From assembly GCA_018262835.1 (NCBI GenBank), contig JADFDP010000012.1, positions 1-44,921 on the forward strand: a DNA stretch of 44,921 bases, given 5' to 3'. Made by a program: the position numbers and the translations under genes. This stretch comes from Candidatus Aminicenantota bacterium. GTDB taxonomy: Bacteria > Acidobacteriota > Aminicenantia > UBA2199. Below the pieces are notes generated by a model that saw only the letters and a program-made list of their open reading frames with translations, was not told the origin of the DNA and ran no database searches. Shown in pieces: positions 8,661-16,869 of the stretch; within the stretch, counting starts at the first letter, position 1; every line of letters starts with the position of its first letter.

Positions 8661-9293
8661 ATGGACGCGATCAAAAAAAAAATCCTGCTGGTCAGGCACG
8701 GAACCACGGAATACAACGAAGCCGACCGCCTGCAGGGCCGCATCGATAATCCCCTGAGCGGCAAGGGCCGCGGCGAAGTCGAACGGCTGGCCGCCAGGCT
8801 GAGAAACGAACCCTTCGACGCGGTTTTTTCTTCGCCTCTGAAGCGGGCCCTGGAAACGGCAGCCATCATCAACCGCGGCCACGGCCGGCCGCTGACCGTG
8901 ATATCCGAATTCAGCGAGATTGATCTGGGCGATTGGGAAGGGCTGATCTACAGCAAAGTGCGCGAACAGTTTGCCGAGATCCACCAGCGCTGGATCAGCG
9001 ATGCCGATTTTCCGGTTCCGGGAGGCGAGAGCTTCAGCGCCGTCTGCGCCCGCACCCTGACCGGACTGCAAAGGATTTTGCAGGAGGATCGGCAAAACAT
9101 CCTTATCACCGGCCACGCCTCGGTCAACCGCGCCATCCTGGGCAACCTGCTGCAGCTCGAACCCGCCCAGGCCCGCTTGTTCAGAACCGGCAACGCCGCC
9201 CTGTCCAGCCTGCTGCTCATGGAAAATTCCCGGCGTCGCTGGACAGTGGTGGATTTCTGGAACAGCACGTCGCATTTGGAAGCCGCTCTATGA
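8661..9293 (+). CDS. Histidine phosphatase family protein (phosphoglycerate mutase-like)
   Basis: 210 residues. The N-terminal motif LLVRHGTTEYNEADRLQG contains the phosphohistidine H13 in the RHG signature. VFSSPLKRALETA, SEIDLGDWEG and ITGHASVNRA supply the remaining pocket residues, including the second histidine. Members include cofactor-dependent phosphoglycerate mutase, CobC and broad phosphatases; at this length CobC/GpmB-like phosphatases are most similar. The specific substrate is not readable. The stop overlaps the argS start (ATGA), so the two are translationally coupled. Confidence 0.85.
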   Translation: MDAIKKKILLVRHGTTEYNEADRLQGRIDNPLSGKGRGEVERLAARLRNEPFDAVFSSPLKRALETAAIINRGHGRPLTVISEFSEIDLGDWEGLIYSKVREQFAEIHQRWISDADFPVPGGESFSAVCARTLTGLQRILQEDRQNILITGHASVNRAILGNLLQLEPAQARLFRTGNAALSSLLLMENSRRRWTVVDFWNSTSHLEAAL

Positions 9294-11200
9294 AATCCCT
9301 GCAGGAAAAGATCAAAAATGCAATGGTTGCGGTTTTAAGGGAGAGTTTTGATTTATCCCAAACGGAATTGACCTTTTCCCAGCCGGCGGAGCGGAAATTC
9401 GGAGACCTGTCGACCACCCTGGCTTTTGTCCTGGCCAAGAAAACCCAAAGCAAACCTTTTTTGGTTGCCGGCGAATTGGCCGCGAAATTGACGGGAAAGC
9501 TGGATGCCATAGAGGAAATCCGGGTTGCCGGCGGCGGGTTCCTTAATTTTTACCTGCGCCGCGACGATTACCTCAAGTACCTTTGGCAGAACCTGGAAAA
9601 ACCGCTGCCGGCCAAGGGCGAAAAGGTCATTGTCGAGCATACCAGCATTAACCCGAACAAATCGGCCCATATCGGCCATTTGCGCAATTCCTGTTTGGGA
9701 GACATCCTGGCCCGGAGCTGCCGTTTCCTGGGCTACGAAGTCGAGGTCCAGAATTACATAGACGACACCGGGATCCAGGTCGCCGACGTGGTCTGGGGAC
9801 TGCTCCATTACCAGAAAATGGATCTGGACGGGATAAAAAAAATATCCGGCCTGGCCGCTTATCTTTGGGACCTGTACGCCGAGGTCAACCAGCTGTTCGC
9901 CGGCAACGACGATCTGGCCCGACAGCGCCGCGACGTGCACAAAAAGATCGAGGAAAAGATCGATCCCGAGTACCAGGCCTGCCGCTATATCGCCGAGCAG
10001 GTCCTGCTGGATCACATCCGCACCATGGAACAGATCGGCATTCACTACGACCTGCTGGCCAGGGAAAGCGACGTCATCGCCCTGGATTTTTTCAAGGCGG
10101 CCGCTGCCGAAATGACCGCCCGCAACGTGATGACCCGCTCCACCGATCCCGAAAAAAAGGACTGCCTGGTCATTCACTACGACCGGGAAAACATTGAAAA
10201 GATCATCGTCCGCTCCAACGGCACCATCACCTATGTGGGCAAGGACATCGCATACAACCTGTGGAAATTCAACCTGCTGCCCCGGGATTTTTGCTACCGC
10301 CTTTTTCATACCTATCCCGACGGCCATGCCATTTACATGACCCAGTCCGAACCGGCACGGCAGACCCGGCCCTTCGGCAGAGGCCAAAAAGTGTACAACG
10401 TCATCGACGTCCGCCAGTCCTACCTGCAGAACCTGATCGCCCAGGTCCTGGCCCAGCTGGGTCACCCCGGGCCCAGCGCCAATTTCATCCATTTCTCTTA
10501 CGAAATGGTGGCCCTGACCCCGGCCTGCGTCCGGGAAATGGGCTTGAAGCTGGAAGCCGGGGAAGAGAACAAGCCCTACATTGAGGTGTCCGGGCGCAAA
10601 GGACGGGCAGTCAAAGCCGACGAGCTGATTGCCCAACTGAACGAAAAATCACTGCGCGAGATCCAGTCGAGGAATCCCGCCCTGGCCGAAGCGGAAGCCC
10701 TGCCTCTGGCCCGGACCATCGCCGTGGCCGCCCTGCGCTATTTCATGGTCAAATTCAACCTGAACACCGTGATCGCCTTCGATTTCAAGGAAGCCCTGAA
10801 CTTTGAGGGCGACAGCGGCCCCTATCTGCAATACACCATGGTCAGGCTGAACAGCATTTTGAAAAAAAGCACCGCCGCCGGCCTCGAAGCGGAGCGCGTT
10901 CCCGGCAGCATGCAGCGCCTCGAAGCCAGGGAAAAAGAACTGTACTGGGAGATGATTCTCAACCTTTCGCTTCTGGAAACCCAAGTGGAATTCGCCCTGC
11001 AAAACCATGAGCTTTCCTCCCTGGCGGCATACGCCTACGGGCTGTGCCAGAAATTCAATCACTACTACCATCTTTTCCCGGTGCTGGCCGAAAAGGATGC
11101 GGACATACGAAATTTGCGCCTGAGCCTGATACGGATATTCAAGAACAAAGTCGAAAAACTTCTGGCCGTCATGGGGATCGCCATCCCCGACAGAATGTAA
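9290..11200 (+). CDS. argS: Arginyl-tRNA synthetase
   Basis: 636 residues from the ATG at 9290, which overlaps the preceding stop by four bases; reading further upstream would enter the previous gene in another frame. This class I synthetase charges tRNA-Arg. The catalytic signature is SINPNKSAHIGHLRNSCLGD, with the HIGH motif. The KMSK region is degenerate, as is common in ArgRS, and reads EVSGRKGRAVKADEL. GDSGPYLQYTMVRLNSI begins the DALR anticodon-binding domain near the C-terminus. The order Arg_S N-domain, Rossmann core and DALR is complete. Confidence 0.97.
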   Translation: MKSLQEKIKNAMVAVLRESFDLSQTELTFSQPAERKFGDLSTTLAFVLAKKTQSKPFLVAGELAAKLTGKLDAIEEIRVAGGGFLNFYLRRDDYLKYLWQNLEKPLPAKGEKVIVEHTSINPNKSAHIGHLRNSCLGDILARSCRFLGYEVEVQNYIDDTGIQVADVVWGLLHYQKMDLDGIKKISGLAAYLWDLYAEVNQLFAGNDDLARQRRDVHKKIEEKIDPEYQACRYIAEQVLLDHIRTMEQIGIHYDLLARESDVIALDFFKAAAAEMTARNVMTRSTDPEKKDCLVIHYDRENIEKIIVRSNGTITYVGKDIAYNLWKFNLLPRDFCYRLFHTYPDGHAIYMTQSEPARQTRPFGRGQKVYNVIDVRQSYLQNLIAQVLAQLGHPGPSANFIHFSYEMVALTPACVREMGLKLEAGEENKPYIEVSGRKGRAVKADELIAQLNEKSLREIQSRNPALAEAEALPLARTIAVAALRYFMVKFNLNTVIAFDFKEALNFEGDSGPYLQYTMVRLNSILKKSTAAGLEAERVPGSMQRLEAREKELYWEMILNLSLLETQVEFALQNHELSSLAAYAYGLCQKFNHYYHLFPVLAEKDADIRNLRLSLIRIFKNKVEKLLAVMGIAIPDRM

Positions 11201-11209
11201 GGAGGCATG

Positions 11210-12121
11210 ATGATCCAAGTCGAAAATCTTTCCAAGAAATTCGCCGACGTGCAGGCGGTCAAGGATATCTCGTTCGCTGTCGAAAAGGGGAAGATCTGGG
11301 GTTTCCTCGGCCCCAACGGCGCCGGGAAAACCACCACCATGCGTATCCTGACCGGATACCTGCCTGCCAACGAAGGGTGGGCCAGGATCAATGGCATCGA
11401 CGTGGGCAGCGACCTCAGATCGATCAAAAAGATGGTGGGCTATCTTCCGGAAATGGTCCCGGTTTACAGCGATCTGACCGTCAAGGAATTTTTGCGCTTT
11501 GTGGCCGAATTGTACGGCATTGAAAGGAAAAAAATCCGTTTCGCCATCGAGCGCGTTGTGGAAAAAACCAACCTGCAGAACGTCTACGGCCGCCTGATAA
11601 AAAACATCTCACGCGGCTTCCGCCAGCGCCTGGGCATCGCCCAGGCCATCATCCACGAACCTGAAGTGCTTATCCTGGACGAACCGACCATCGGGTTGGA
11701 CCCGGCCCAGATCATCGAAATCCGCGAAATGATCCGCTCTTTCAAAGACAGCGCCACGGTCATCCTTTCTTCGCATATCCTGGCCGAGATCACCCAGGTC
11801 TGCGACGGAGCCGTCATCATCAAGGAAGGGCGGCTGATGGCCACCCTGACCCGTGATGAATGGGGGAAAAACCTGGAAATCGTCACAACCGGCATGGCGG
11901 TCGGCACCGATTGGAGCGACCTGCAGCTGGCGTTTCCCGTCATCAGCGAGGCCAGGGCCGAAGGCCAAGTCCTGAAACTCGAATTCAGGGACACTCTGAA
12001 CGACTATAACAAGATCATTAAATTCCTGATCGAAAAAGACATCAAAATCAAAGAGATCAAGGCCGGGCTGGAAGCCCTGTACATGAAGATCATCTTGGCC
12101 GAAGAAGGGAGGGCGTCATGA
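11210..12121 (+). CDS. ABC transporter ATPase, GldA-like
   Basis: 303 residues. Two ATGs (11207 and 11210) follow GGAGG (11201-11205); the second has the more usual spacing. Walker A is GPNGAGKTT, the Q-loop lies near MVGYLPEMVPVY, the signature is ISRGFRQRLGIAQA and Walker B is VLILDEPTIGLDP, followed by the H-loop SSHIL. The C-terminal extension of about 80 residues fits the ABC-2 export class. It is the first of four tightly overlapping genes and should power the permease that follows. It resembles GldA of the Bacteroidetes gliding set, but such clusters occur in many non-gliding bacteria. Confidence 0.9.
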   Translation: MIQVENLSKKFADVQAVKDISFAVEKGKIWGFLGPNGAGKTTTMRILTGYLPANEGWARINGIDVGSDLRSIKKMVGYLPEMVPVYSDLTVKEFLRFVAELYGIERKKIRFAIERVVEKTNLQNVYGRLIKNISRGFRQRLGIAQAIIHEPEVLILDEPTIGLDPAQIIEIREMIRSFKDSATVILSSHILAEITQVCDGAVIIKEGRLMATLTRDEWGKNLEIVTTGMAVGTDWSDLQLAFPVISEARAEGQVLKLEFRDTLNDYNKIIKFLIEKDIKIKEIKAGLEALYMKIILAEEGRAS

Positions 12122-12885
12122 AGGACATCTGGACCATCGCCAAAAAAGAGCTGAAATCCTTTCTTTATTCCCCCATCGCCTATATCCTGAGCGCGTTCTT
12201 CCTGCTGGTCAGCGGCTTTTTCTTTTACAACATTCTTGCCTGGGCCAACGACCAGACCATGAGAATGATGCAGTCCGGCTACGGCATGAACCGCATCAAC
12301 ATCAACCAGATGCTTTTCGAACCGTTTTTCAACAACATGACCATCATCCTGATGTTCCTGCTCCCCATGCTGACCATGAGGCTGTTCGCCGATGAGAAGA
12401 AAATGCGCACCGAGGAGCTGCTGTTGACCTCGCCGGTGCGGCTATCGGCCATCATCATCGGCAAATACCTGGCCGCGCTGATCATTTATGCCATCATCCT
12501 GCTGCTGACCGCCACCTACTCCATCTTCGTCTTTGTATACGGCAACCCGGAACTGGCCCCGCTGCTGACCGCTTACCTGGGCCTGTTCCTGCTGGGAGCC
12601 GTGTTCATCGCCATCGGGCTTTTCGCCTCGGCGCTGACCGAGAACCAGGTCATTGCCGCGGTCATTTCATTTTCGTCCATTATCCTGATCTGGGTGATCT
12701 CCTGGGTCGGCGAAAGCGGCCCGGGGGCCTGGCGCGGCATCCTGACCTACCTGTCTTTCTTTTCCCATTTCAAGAACATGGTCAGCGGGGTCATTGACAC
12801 CCAGGACATCGTCTATTACCTGACTTTCATTTTCCTTGGTTTGTACCTGACACGCTCCATATTTGAATTCAGGAAATGGAGGTAA
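12118..12885 (+). CDS. ABC-2 type permease, GldF-like
   Basis: 255 residues starting in an ATGA overlap with the ATPase gene. About six hydrophobic helices are visible, e.g. YILSAFFLLVSGFFFYNIL near residues 19-37, MTIILMFLLPMLTMRLF, and YAIILLLTATYSIFVFVYG. The motif KKMRTEELLLTSPVR between helices is typical of GldF/CcmB-like ABC-2 permeases. It is an inner-membrane channel partner of the upstream ATPase. Substrate unknown. Confidence 0.88.
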   Translation: MKDIWTIAKKELKSFLYSPIAYILSAFFLLVSGFFFYNILAWANDQTMRMMQSGYGMNRININQMLFEPFFNNMTIILMFLLPMLTMRLFADEKKMRTEELLLTSPVRLSAIIIGKYLAALIIYAIILLLTATYSIFVFVYGNPELAPLLTAYLGLFLLGAVFIAIGLFASALTENQVIAAVISFSSIILIWVISWVGESGPGAWRGILTYLSFFSHFKNMVSGVIDTQDIVYYLTFIFLGLYLTRSIFEFRKWR

Positions 12886-12887
12886 CC

Positions 12888-14426
12888 GTGAAAAAAATCC
12901 TGCGCTTCGGGAACTATTTTTCCCTGCTGCTCATCCTGACCGGAATCACCCTGTGGATCAGTTTTGGACTGGCATCCTTAAAAGGAAAAGCCGGATTGGC
13001 GCTGCTGCTCCTGGGTGCGGCCGGCCTGGCTGCATATTTCGTCAGCAACCTCTCGCAATTCCGGACGAAGAACTCGCGCCTGAATTTCATTTTCGCCTCC
13101 AACCTGGCGGTGGTGATCCTGCTGATCGTGGCCATTGCCGCCGCGGTCAACTATCTGGGGGTAAGAATCCACCAGCGCTTCGATTTCACCGCCGGCAAAA
13201 CCCACTCGCTGTCCGACCAATCGGTGCAAGTGGTCAAGAACCTGAAAAATGACCTGGTCATCAGGGCCTTTTTCAGCAAAGGTCAGGGAAACCTGGAGGG
13301 ATTCAATTCTTTGCTGGATCTCTACCGGTTTTACAGCGACAAGATCAAAATAGCGGTCATCGATCCCTACCTGAAGCCGGAAATGGTCAAGCAATATGAG
13401 ATCAAGACCGACGGCACCATGGTGTTCGAATACGGGGGGAAAAGCACGCGCAGTGAGGAGGTATCGGAAGAAGCCATCACCAACGCCATCATCAGCGTGT
13501 CGCGCCGGGGGGAAAAAACGGTTTATTTCACCCAAGGGCACGGCGAACCCGACAGCGACGATAGCGGGGAGATCGGATATTCCGAAGCCAAGGCCGGCCT
13601 GGAAAAGTTATCCTTTAAAGTGAAAAAAATAGTGCTGTTCCAGGAAGCGGCCGTGCCCAAGGACGCGGCGGCCGTGATCGTGGCCGGACCGCAAAAGCCG
13701 CTCTTTGAAAAAGAGATATTCCTGCTATCCCAATATATCGAAAAGGAGCAGGGCCGGCTGCTGCTGCTGGTCAACCCTTTTGAGGGCGCCGAATTGAAGC
13801 CGCTGCTGAAAAATTTCGGCCTGATTCTGGAAGACAATGTGGCGGTCGAGATCGATCCACTTTCCCGTCTGATGGGCGGAAATTATTTCATGCCCGTGGT
13901 GGCCAAGTATCCGGAACACGCCATTACCAAGAACTTCGGCTATGCCACCATGTTCCCCTTGGCCCGCAGCCTGGCCAAAATCTCCCCGGCCCCAACCGGG
14001 GTCACGGTGAACTTCCTCGCCTCCACCAGCGCCAACTCCTGGGGCGAAACCCAATATGAAACGGAGATCAAGACCGAAAAAATCACCAAAAATACGGAAG
14101 ACAAGGGCGGTCCCCTGGATATCGCGGCCGCCATCGAGGCCGGCAGCGGTGAAAAGAAATCCCGCATTGTGGTCTGCGGCGATTCCGATTTCGCCCAGAA
14201 CAAATATTACATTTTTCAGGCCAACGGCAATTTTTTCAACAACGCCGTCTCCTGGCTGGCCGAGGAAAAAGACCTGATCGCCATCGCCCCCAAGATCACC
14301 TCTCCCAAAACCGTCAGCCTGACCCAGAGCAGCGGCAGGCTGGTCTTTTTCTACACGCTGGTCATACTGCCCCTGCTGGTATTCATCGCCGGCATCGGCA
14401 TCTGGCTGTACCGGAGGAAGCTGTGA
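12888..14426 (+). CDS. GldG-like ABC-associated auxiliary protein
   Basis: 512 residues from a GTG that has GGAGG five bases upstream, formed partly from the permease stop region. An earlier ATG (12876) lies in that ribosome site and is less likely. Two to three N-terminal helices are followed by a large extracytoplasmic domain (FDFTAGKTHSLSDQSVQVVK marks its start, as in GldG/PF09822 proteins), then a C-terminal anchor helix (LVFFYTLVILPLLVFIAGIG) and a basic tail. The motif VVCGDSDFAQNKY is also typical. The role is presumed to be the periplasmic partner of the ABC exporter. The stop overlaps the next start (GTGA). Confidence 0.85.
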   Translation: MKKILRFGNYFSLLLILTGITLWISFGLASLKGKAGLALLLLGAAGLAAYFVSNLSQFRTKNSRLNFIFASNLAVVILLIVAIAAAVNYLGVRIHQRFDFTAGKTHSLSDQSVQVVKNLKNDLVIRAFFSKGQGNLEGFNSLLDLYRFYSDKIKIAVIDPYLKPEMVKQYEIKTDGTMVFEYGGKSTRSEEVSEEAITNAIISVSRRGEKTVYFTQGHGEPDSDDSGEIGYSEAKAGLEKLSFKVKKIVLFQEAAVPKDAAAVIVAGPQKPLFEKEIFLLSQYIEKEQGRLLLLVNPFEGAELKPLLKNFGLILEDNVAVEIDPLSRLMGGNYFMPVVAKYPEHAITKNFGYATMFPLARSLAKISPAPTGVTVNFLASTSANSWGETQYETEIKTEKITKNTEDKGGPLDIAAAIEAGSGEKKSRIVVCGDSDFAQNKYYIFQANGNFFNNAVSWLAEEKDLIAIAPKITSPKTVSLTQSSGRLVFFYTLVILPLLVFIAGIGIWLYRRKL

Positions 14427-15781
14427 ACTGGAAAAAAATCATCGCCCTTCTGCTTTTGCTGGTGGTCCTCATTGCCGCCATCGTGTTCGTCAACCAGCGC
14501 GAAAAGCGCCAGCTGGCCGTGGAGGGAGTGCTGCTCGATTTTCCCGCCGCCCAAGTCGAAAAAATCGAGCTGCTGCAAAAAGACAAAAGATTCGTTTTTT
14601 CGCTCCGGGATTCCGTCTGGCGCCTGAATGAGCCTCTGGCGGCCAAGGCCGACAAGGTGGCGCTGGAGAGCATACTGGATAATTTCTGCCCCTTGAAATA
14701 CGACCGTCTGGTGGCCGAGGCGGCTGGCGGCGATTTGAAAAATTTCGGTTTAAGCAAACCCGAGATCGAATTGAGATTGTTCGCCAAGGATAAAAACCGC
14801 CCCGAGCATGCCATTCTCCTGGGAATGAAAAACGACCTCGATTCCTCGTCCTACGCCAAGCTGGCCGCGGGCAACAAAATCGTTTCCATCGCCTCCTACA
14901 AGCGCAGCACCCTGGAAAAGGACCTGTTCGCTTTCCGCGACAAGAAATTTTCGGAATTCGACAACCTGGCCATCACATCCATGACCTTCCAATATGGAAA
15001 CAACGGCTTCAGCTTCACCCAAAAAGACGGCCAGTGGTTCATGGACAGGCCCATTTTTTCGCTTGCCCAGGAAGCCAAAGTCAGCGAGATCCTGTCCGCG
15101 GCATCCATGCTGGAAGCCAAGTCGTTCACCGGGGCCCTTGGCCCCGCCTCCAGCCGTGAATTCGGCCTGGAAAAGCCCTTACTCACGGTGGAATTTAATT
15201 CCGCCGCCGGTTCCAAAAAAATCGCGATTGGCAAAAAGGGAGAGCGGTATTATGCCCTGGCTGACGGTTTCAACGAAATTTGTGAAATCGAAAAAGATTT
15301 CCTGGATAAGTTTGCCAGCGATGCATCCTTTTTCCGCGAGAAGAAAGTCGCCCTGTTTTATTCTTTTGACATCCGGGAACTCAAATTCAAGCACGGAACA
15401 TTCGCTTTTGAAATCCGTAAAAATGCGGACGCCACCTGGAAGTTTGTCAAGCCGGGAACCGGGAAAAAACCCAGCGAGGAAAAAATCAACCTTTTGCTCA
15501 CGGCCTTGGCCGATTGTGAAGCCAGGGAATTTGTCGACCGCCCCACGTCATTGCCTGAATTTGCCACCCGCATCGAAATGAAGGCGGAGAACGCAGCCAA
15601 TCCCGGGCAACTCAGCCGCATTGTCATGGAATTCGCCGACGCCGAAGGGGAAACGGTAATGGCCCGCAATCCCGCCCTGGCCTATGCCTTCAAAGTCGGC
15701 AAGGAAATAATCCAAAAACTGCCGCAAAAAATTGAAGACATCACCGAGGAAGCCCGGAATGCGGAAGCCAGCGCCAAGTGA
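14423..15781 (+). CDS. DUF4340 domain protein, membrane anchored
   Basis: 452 residues; GTG start with GGAGGAAG upstream, overlapping the previous stop by four bases. An N-terminal helix (IIALLLLLVVLIAAIVFV) anchors a long extracytoplasmic part containing repeated beta-rich units with FGL.KP motifs (FGLSKPEIEL near residue 110 and FGLEKPLLTVEF near 250). These are typical of DUF4340 proteins that close ABC-GldG clusters. Function is unknown; the cluster position implies work with the exporter. Confidence 0.85.
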   Translation: MNWKKIIALLLLLVVLIAAIVFVNQREKRQLAVEGVLLDFPAAQVEKIELLQKDKRFVFSLRDSVWRLNEPLAAKADKVALESILDNFCPLKYDRLVAEAAGGDLKNFGLSKPEIELRLFAKDKNRPEHAILLGMKNDLDSSSYAKLAAGNKIVSIASYKRSTLEKDLFAFRDKKFSEFDNLAITSMTFQYGNNGFSFTQKDGQWFMDRPIFSLAQEAKVSEILSAASMLEAKSFTGALGPASSREFGLEKPLLTVEFNSAAGSKKIAIGKKGERYYALADGFNEICEIEKDFLDKFASDASFFREKKVALFYSFDIRELKFKHGTFAFEIRKNADATWKFVKPGTGKKPSEEKINLLLTALADCEAREFVDRPTSLPEFATRIEMKAENAANPGQLSRIVMEFADAEGETVMARNPALAYAFKVGKEIIQKLPQKIEDITEEARNAEASAK

Positions 15782-15806
15782 AGCCCTGGGGAGAAAATTC
15801 AAAAAG

Positions 15807-15834
15807 TTGATTTTTTAAAAAGTTATATTATAAT
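15807..15834 (+). promoter_or_regulatory. Sigma-70-type promoter upstream of the ECF sigma gene
   Basis: TTGATT (15807-15812), 16-base A/T spacer, TATAAT (15829-15834). Transcription would start near 15841, giving a leader of about 145 bases before the chosen sigma-factor ATG. The sigma frame is open through this leader back to a TTG at 15837, so a longer protein cannot be fully excluded. Confidence 0.6.
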
Positions 15835-15947
15835 GATTGTATCTCTCTCTCATTACCTATCTCTCCGTCAGGAGGGAAGATGGAAAGGGTTTAAAATCCA
15901 ATTTTCTCCCCGATTTCGGAAAAATCACGAAAGATGGAACCCAGGTT

Positions 15948-15976
15948 GCAACTTTTTCCATACCTTGCGCATCTTT
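15948..15976 (+). promoter_or_regulatory. Candidate ECF-type autoregulatory promoter
   Basis: GCAACTT (15948-15954) followed about 16-17 bases later by GCATCTTTAAG resembles the AAC-type -35 and CGTC/TCT-type -10 of ECF-dependent promoters. It ends a few bases before the sigma ATG. Inferred only from its form and from the common self-activation of ECF operons. Confidence 0.4.
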
Positions 15977-15986
15977 AAGAATAGTC

Positions 15987-16520
15987 ATGAATGACCTGAT
16001 TGCCAAGCTCAAGGACGGAAGTGAAGCCGCGTTCAAAGAAGTGATGACCATGTACAAAAAACCGATATTCAATTACCTGAACCTGCTTCTGGGGGACCGG
16101 CAGGTCGCCGAAGAATTGACCCAGGACACATTCGTCAAGGTTTATTTCAAAGCCCACACCTTGAAAACCGACCACCCGCAGGCCTGCAAAGCCTGGATCT
16201 ATACCATCGCCACCAACCTGGCCCGCAGCGAATTCCGCAAAAAGCGCCTGAAAAAAGTATTCTCCCTTTCCGAGCTGAATGACCGCCAGGTTTCCTACAC
16301 CCCCCACTTCGAAGGAAAACTGCTTTTTGAGCAATTGCTGGCCCTGGTTCCCGAAAAATGGCGCGTGCCGCTGATCATGAGGGAAATAAACAATTTTTCC
16401 TTTGAAGAAATATCCCTCATACTGAACAAGCCCATCGGCACGGTCAAGTCTTTGGTTTTCCGGGGCAGGGAAAATTTGAAAAAACAATACCTCGATCCGC
16501 AAGGAGCACCCTATGCCTGA
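15987..16520 (+). CDS. ECF-family RNA polymerase sigma factor
   Basis: 177 residues from the ATG at 15987. Region 2 is seen in LLLGDRQVAEELTQDTFVKV and HPQACKAWIYTIATNLARSE (the region 2.4 pattern). Region 4 is LVPEKWRVPLIMREINNFSF followed by EEISLILNKPIGTVKSLVFR, a helix-turn-helix that reads the -35. There is no region 1.1 or 3, as expected for ECF factors. It heads a three-gene unit with a one-helix membrane protein and an exported HtrA-like protein. That layout suggests an envelope-stress circuit of the RpoE type. The start overlaps nothing and lacks a clear Shine-Dalgarno. Confidence 0.92.
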   Translation: MNDLIAKLKDGSEAAFKEVMTMYKKPIFNYLNLLLGDRQVAEELTQDTFVKVYFKAHTLKTDHPQACKAWIYTIATNLARSEFRKKRLKKVFSLSELNDRQVSYTPHFEGKLLFEQLLALVPEKWRVPLIMREINNFSFEEISLILNKPIGTVKSLVFRGRENLKKQYLDPQGAPYA

Positions 16521-16860
16521 CTGGCAGGAAATTTTCAAGCAGGGAGAAAACCGGGCCGAGCCCGGTTTAGATTTTGAGGAAAAGGTTTTCAGAAAAATCA
16601 GAAAAAAGAAAAAGCAAAGAAAAATCGGCTTCGCGATCATGGCCTTTGCCGGCGCCGTCATACTGCTATCGCTTTTTCAACTGTTCCGTCCTGAACCCCG
16701 TCACTCTCCGCTCTCCGGCAGGCCAACGGAAAAGAGGGAGATCCCCTTGCATGAAGACCTGTTTTTTTCGGCATCCGACAACCGCATTCGCTACTCCCTC
16801 GAACCGGTTTCCCATCAAAAAAAACCCGGCAGTCAGGACGCGACGCTCAATCAAATTTAG
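16513..16860 (+). CDS. Single-pass membrane protein, candidate anti-sigma factor
   Basis: 115 residues, overlapping the sigma gene by eight bases, with AAGGAG before the ATG. Residues 1-37 are cytoplasmic and very basic at the end (RKIRKKKKQRK). Residues 38-58 form one transmembrane helix, and the remaining 57 residues would face the periplasm. Position, coupling and topology fit an anti-sigma factor, but the zinc-binding HxxxCxxC motif is absent and no family is recognised. The function is inferred from context. Confidence 0.6.
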   Translation: MPDWQEIFKQGENRAEPGLDFEEKVFRKIRKKKKQRKIGFAIMAFAGAVILLSLFQLFRPEPRHSPLSGRPTEKREIPLHEDLFFSASDNRIRYSLEPVSHQKKPGSQDATLNQI

Positions 16861-16869
16861 GAGAAAACC

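Noticed and set aside
8184-9275. 363-codon minus-strand ORF opposite EIIA and PGAM
   Set aside because: Spans two real genes and their promoter in antisense; no ribosome site or motifs.
9353-10636. 427-codon minus-strand ORF opposite argS
   Set aside because: Mirror of GC-rich argS codons; argS is intact and conserved on the other strand.
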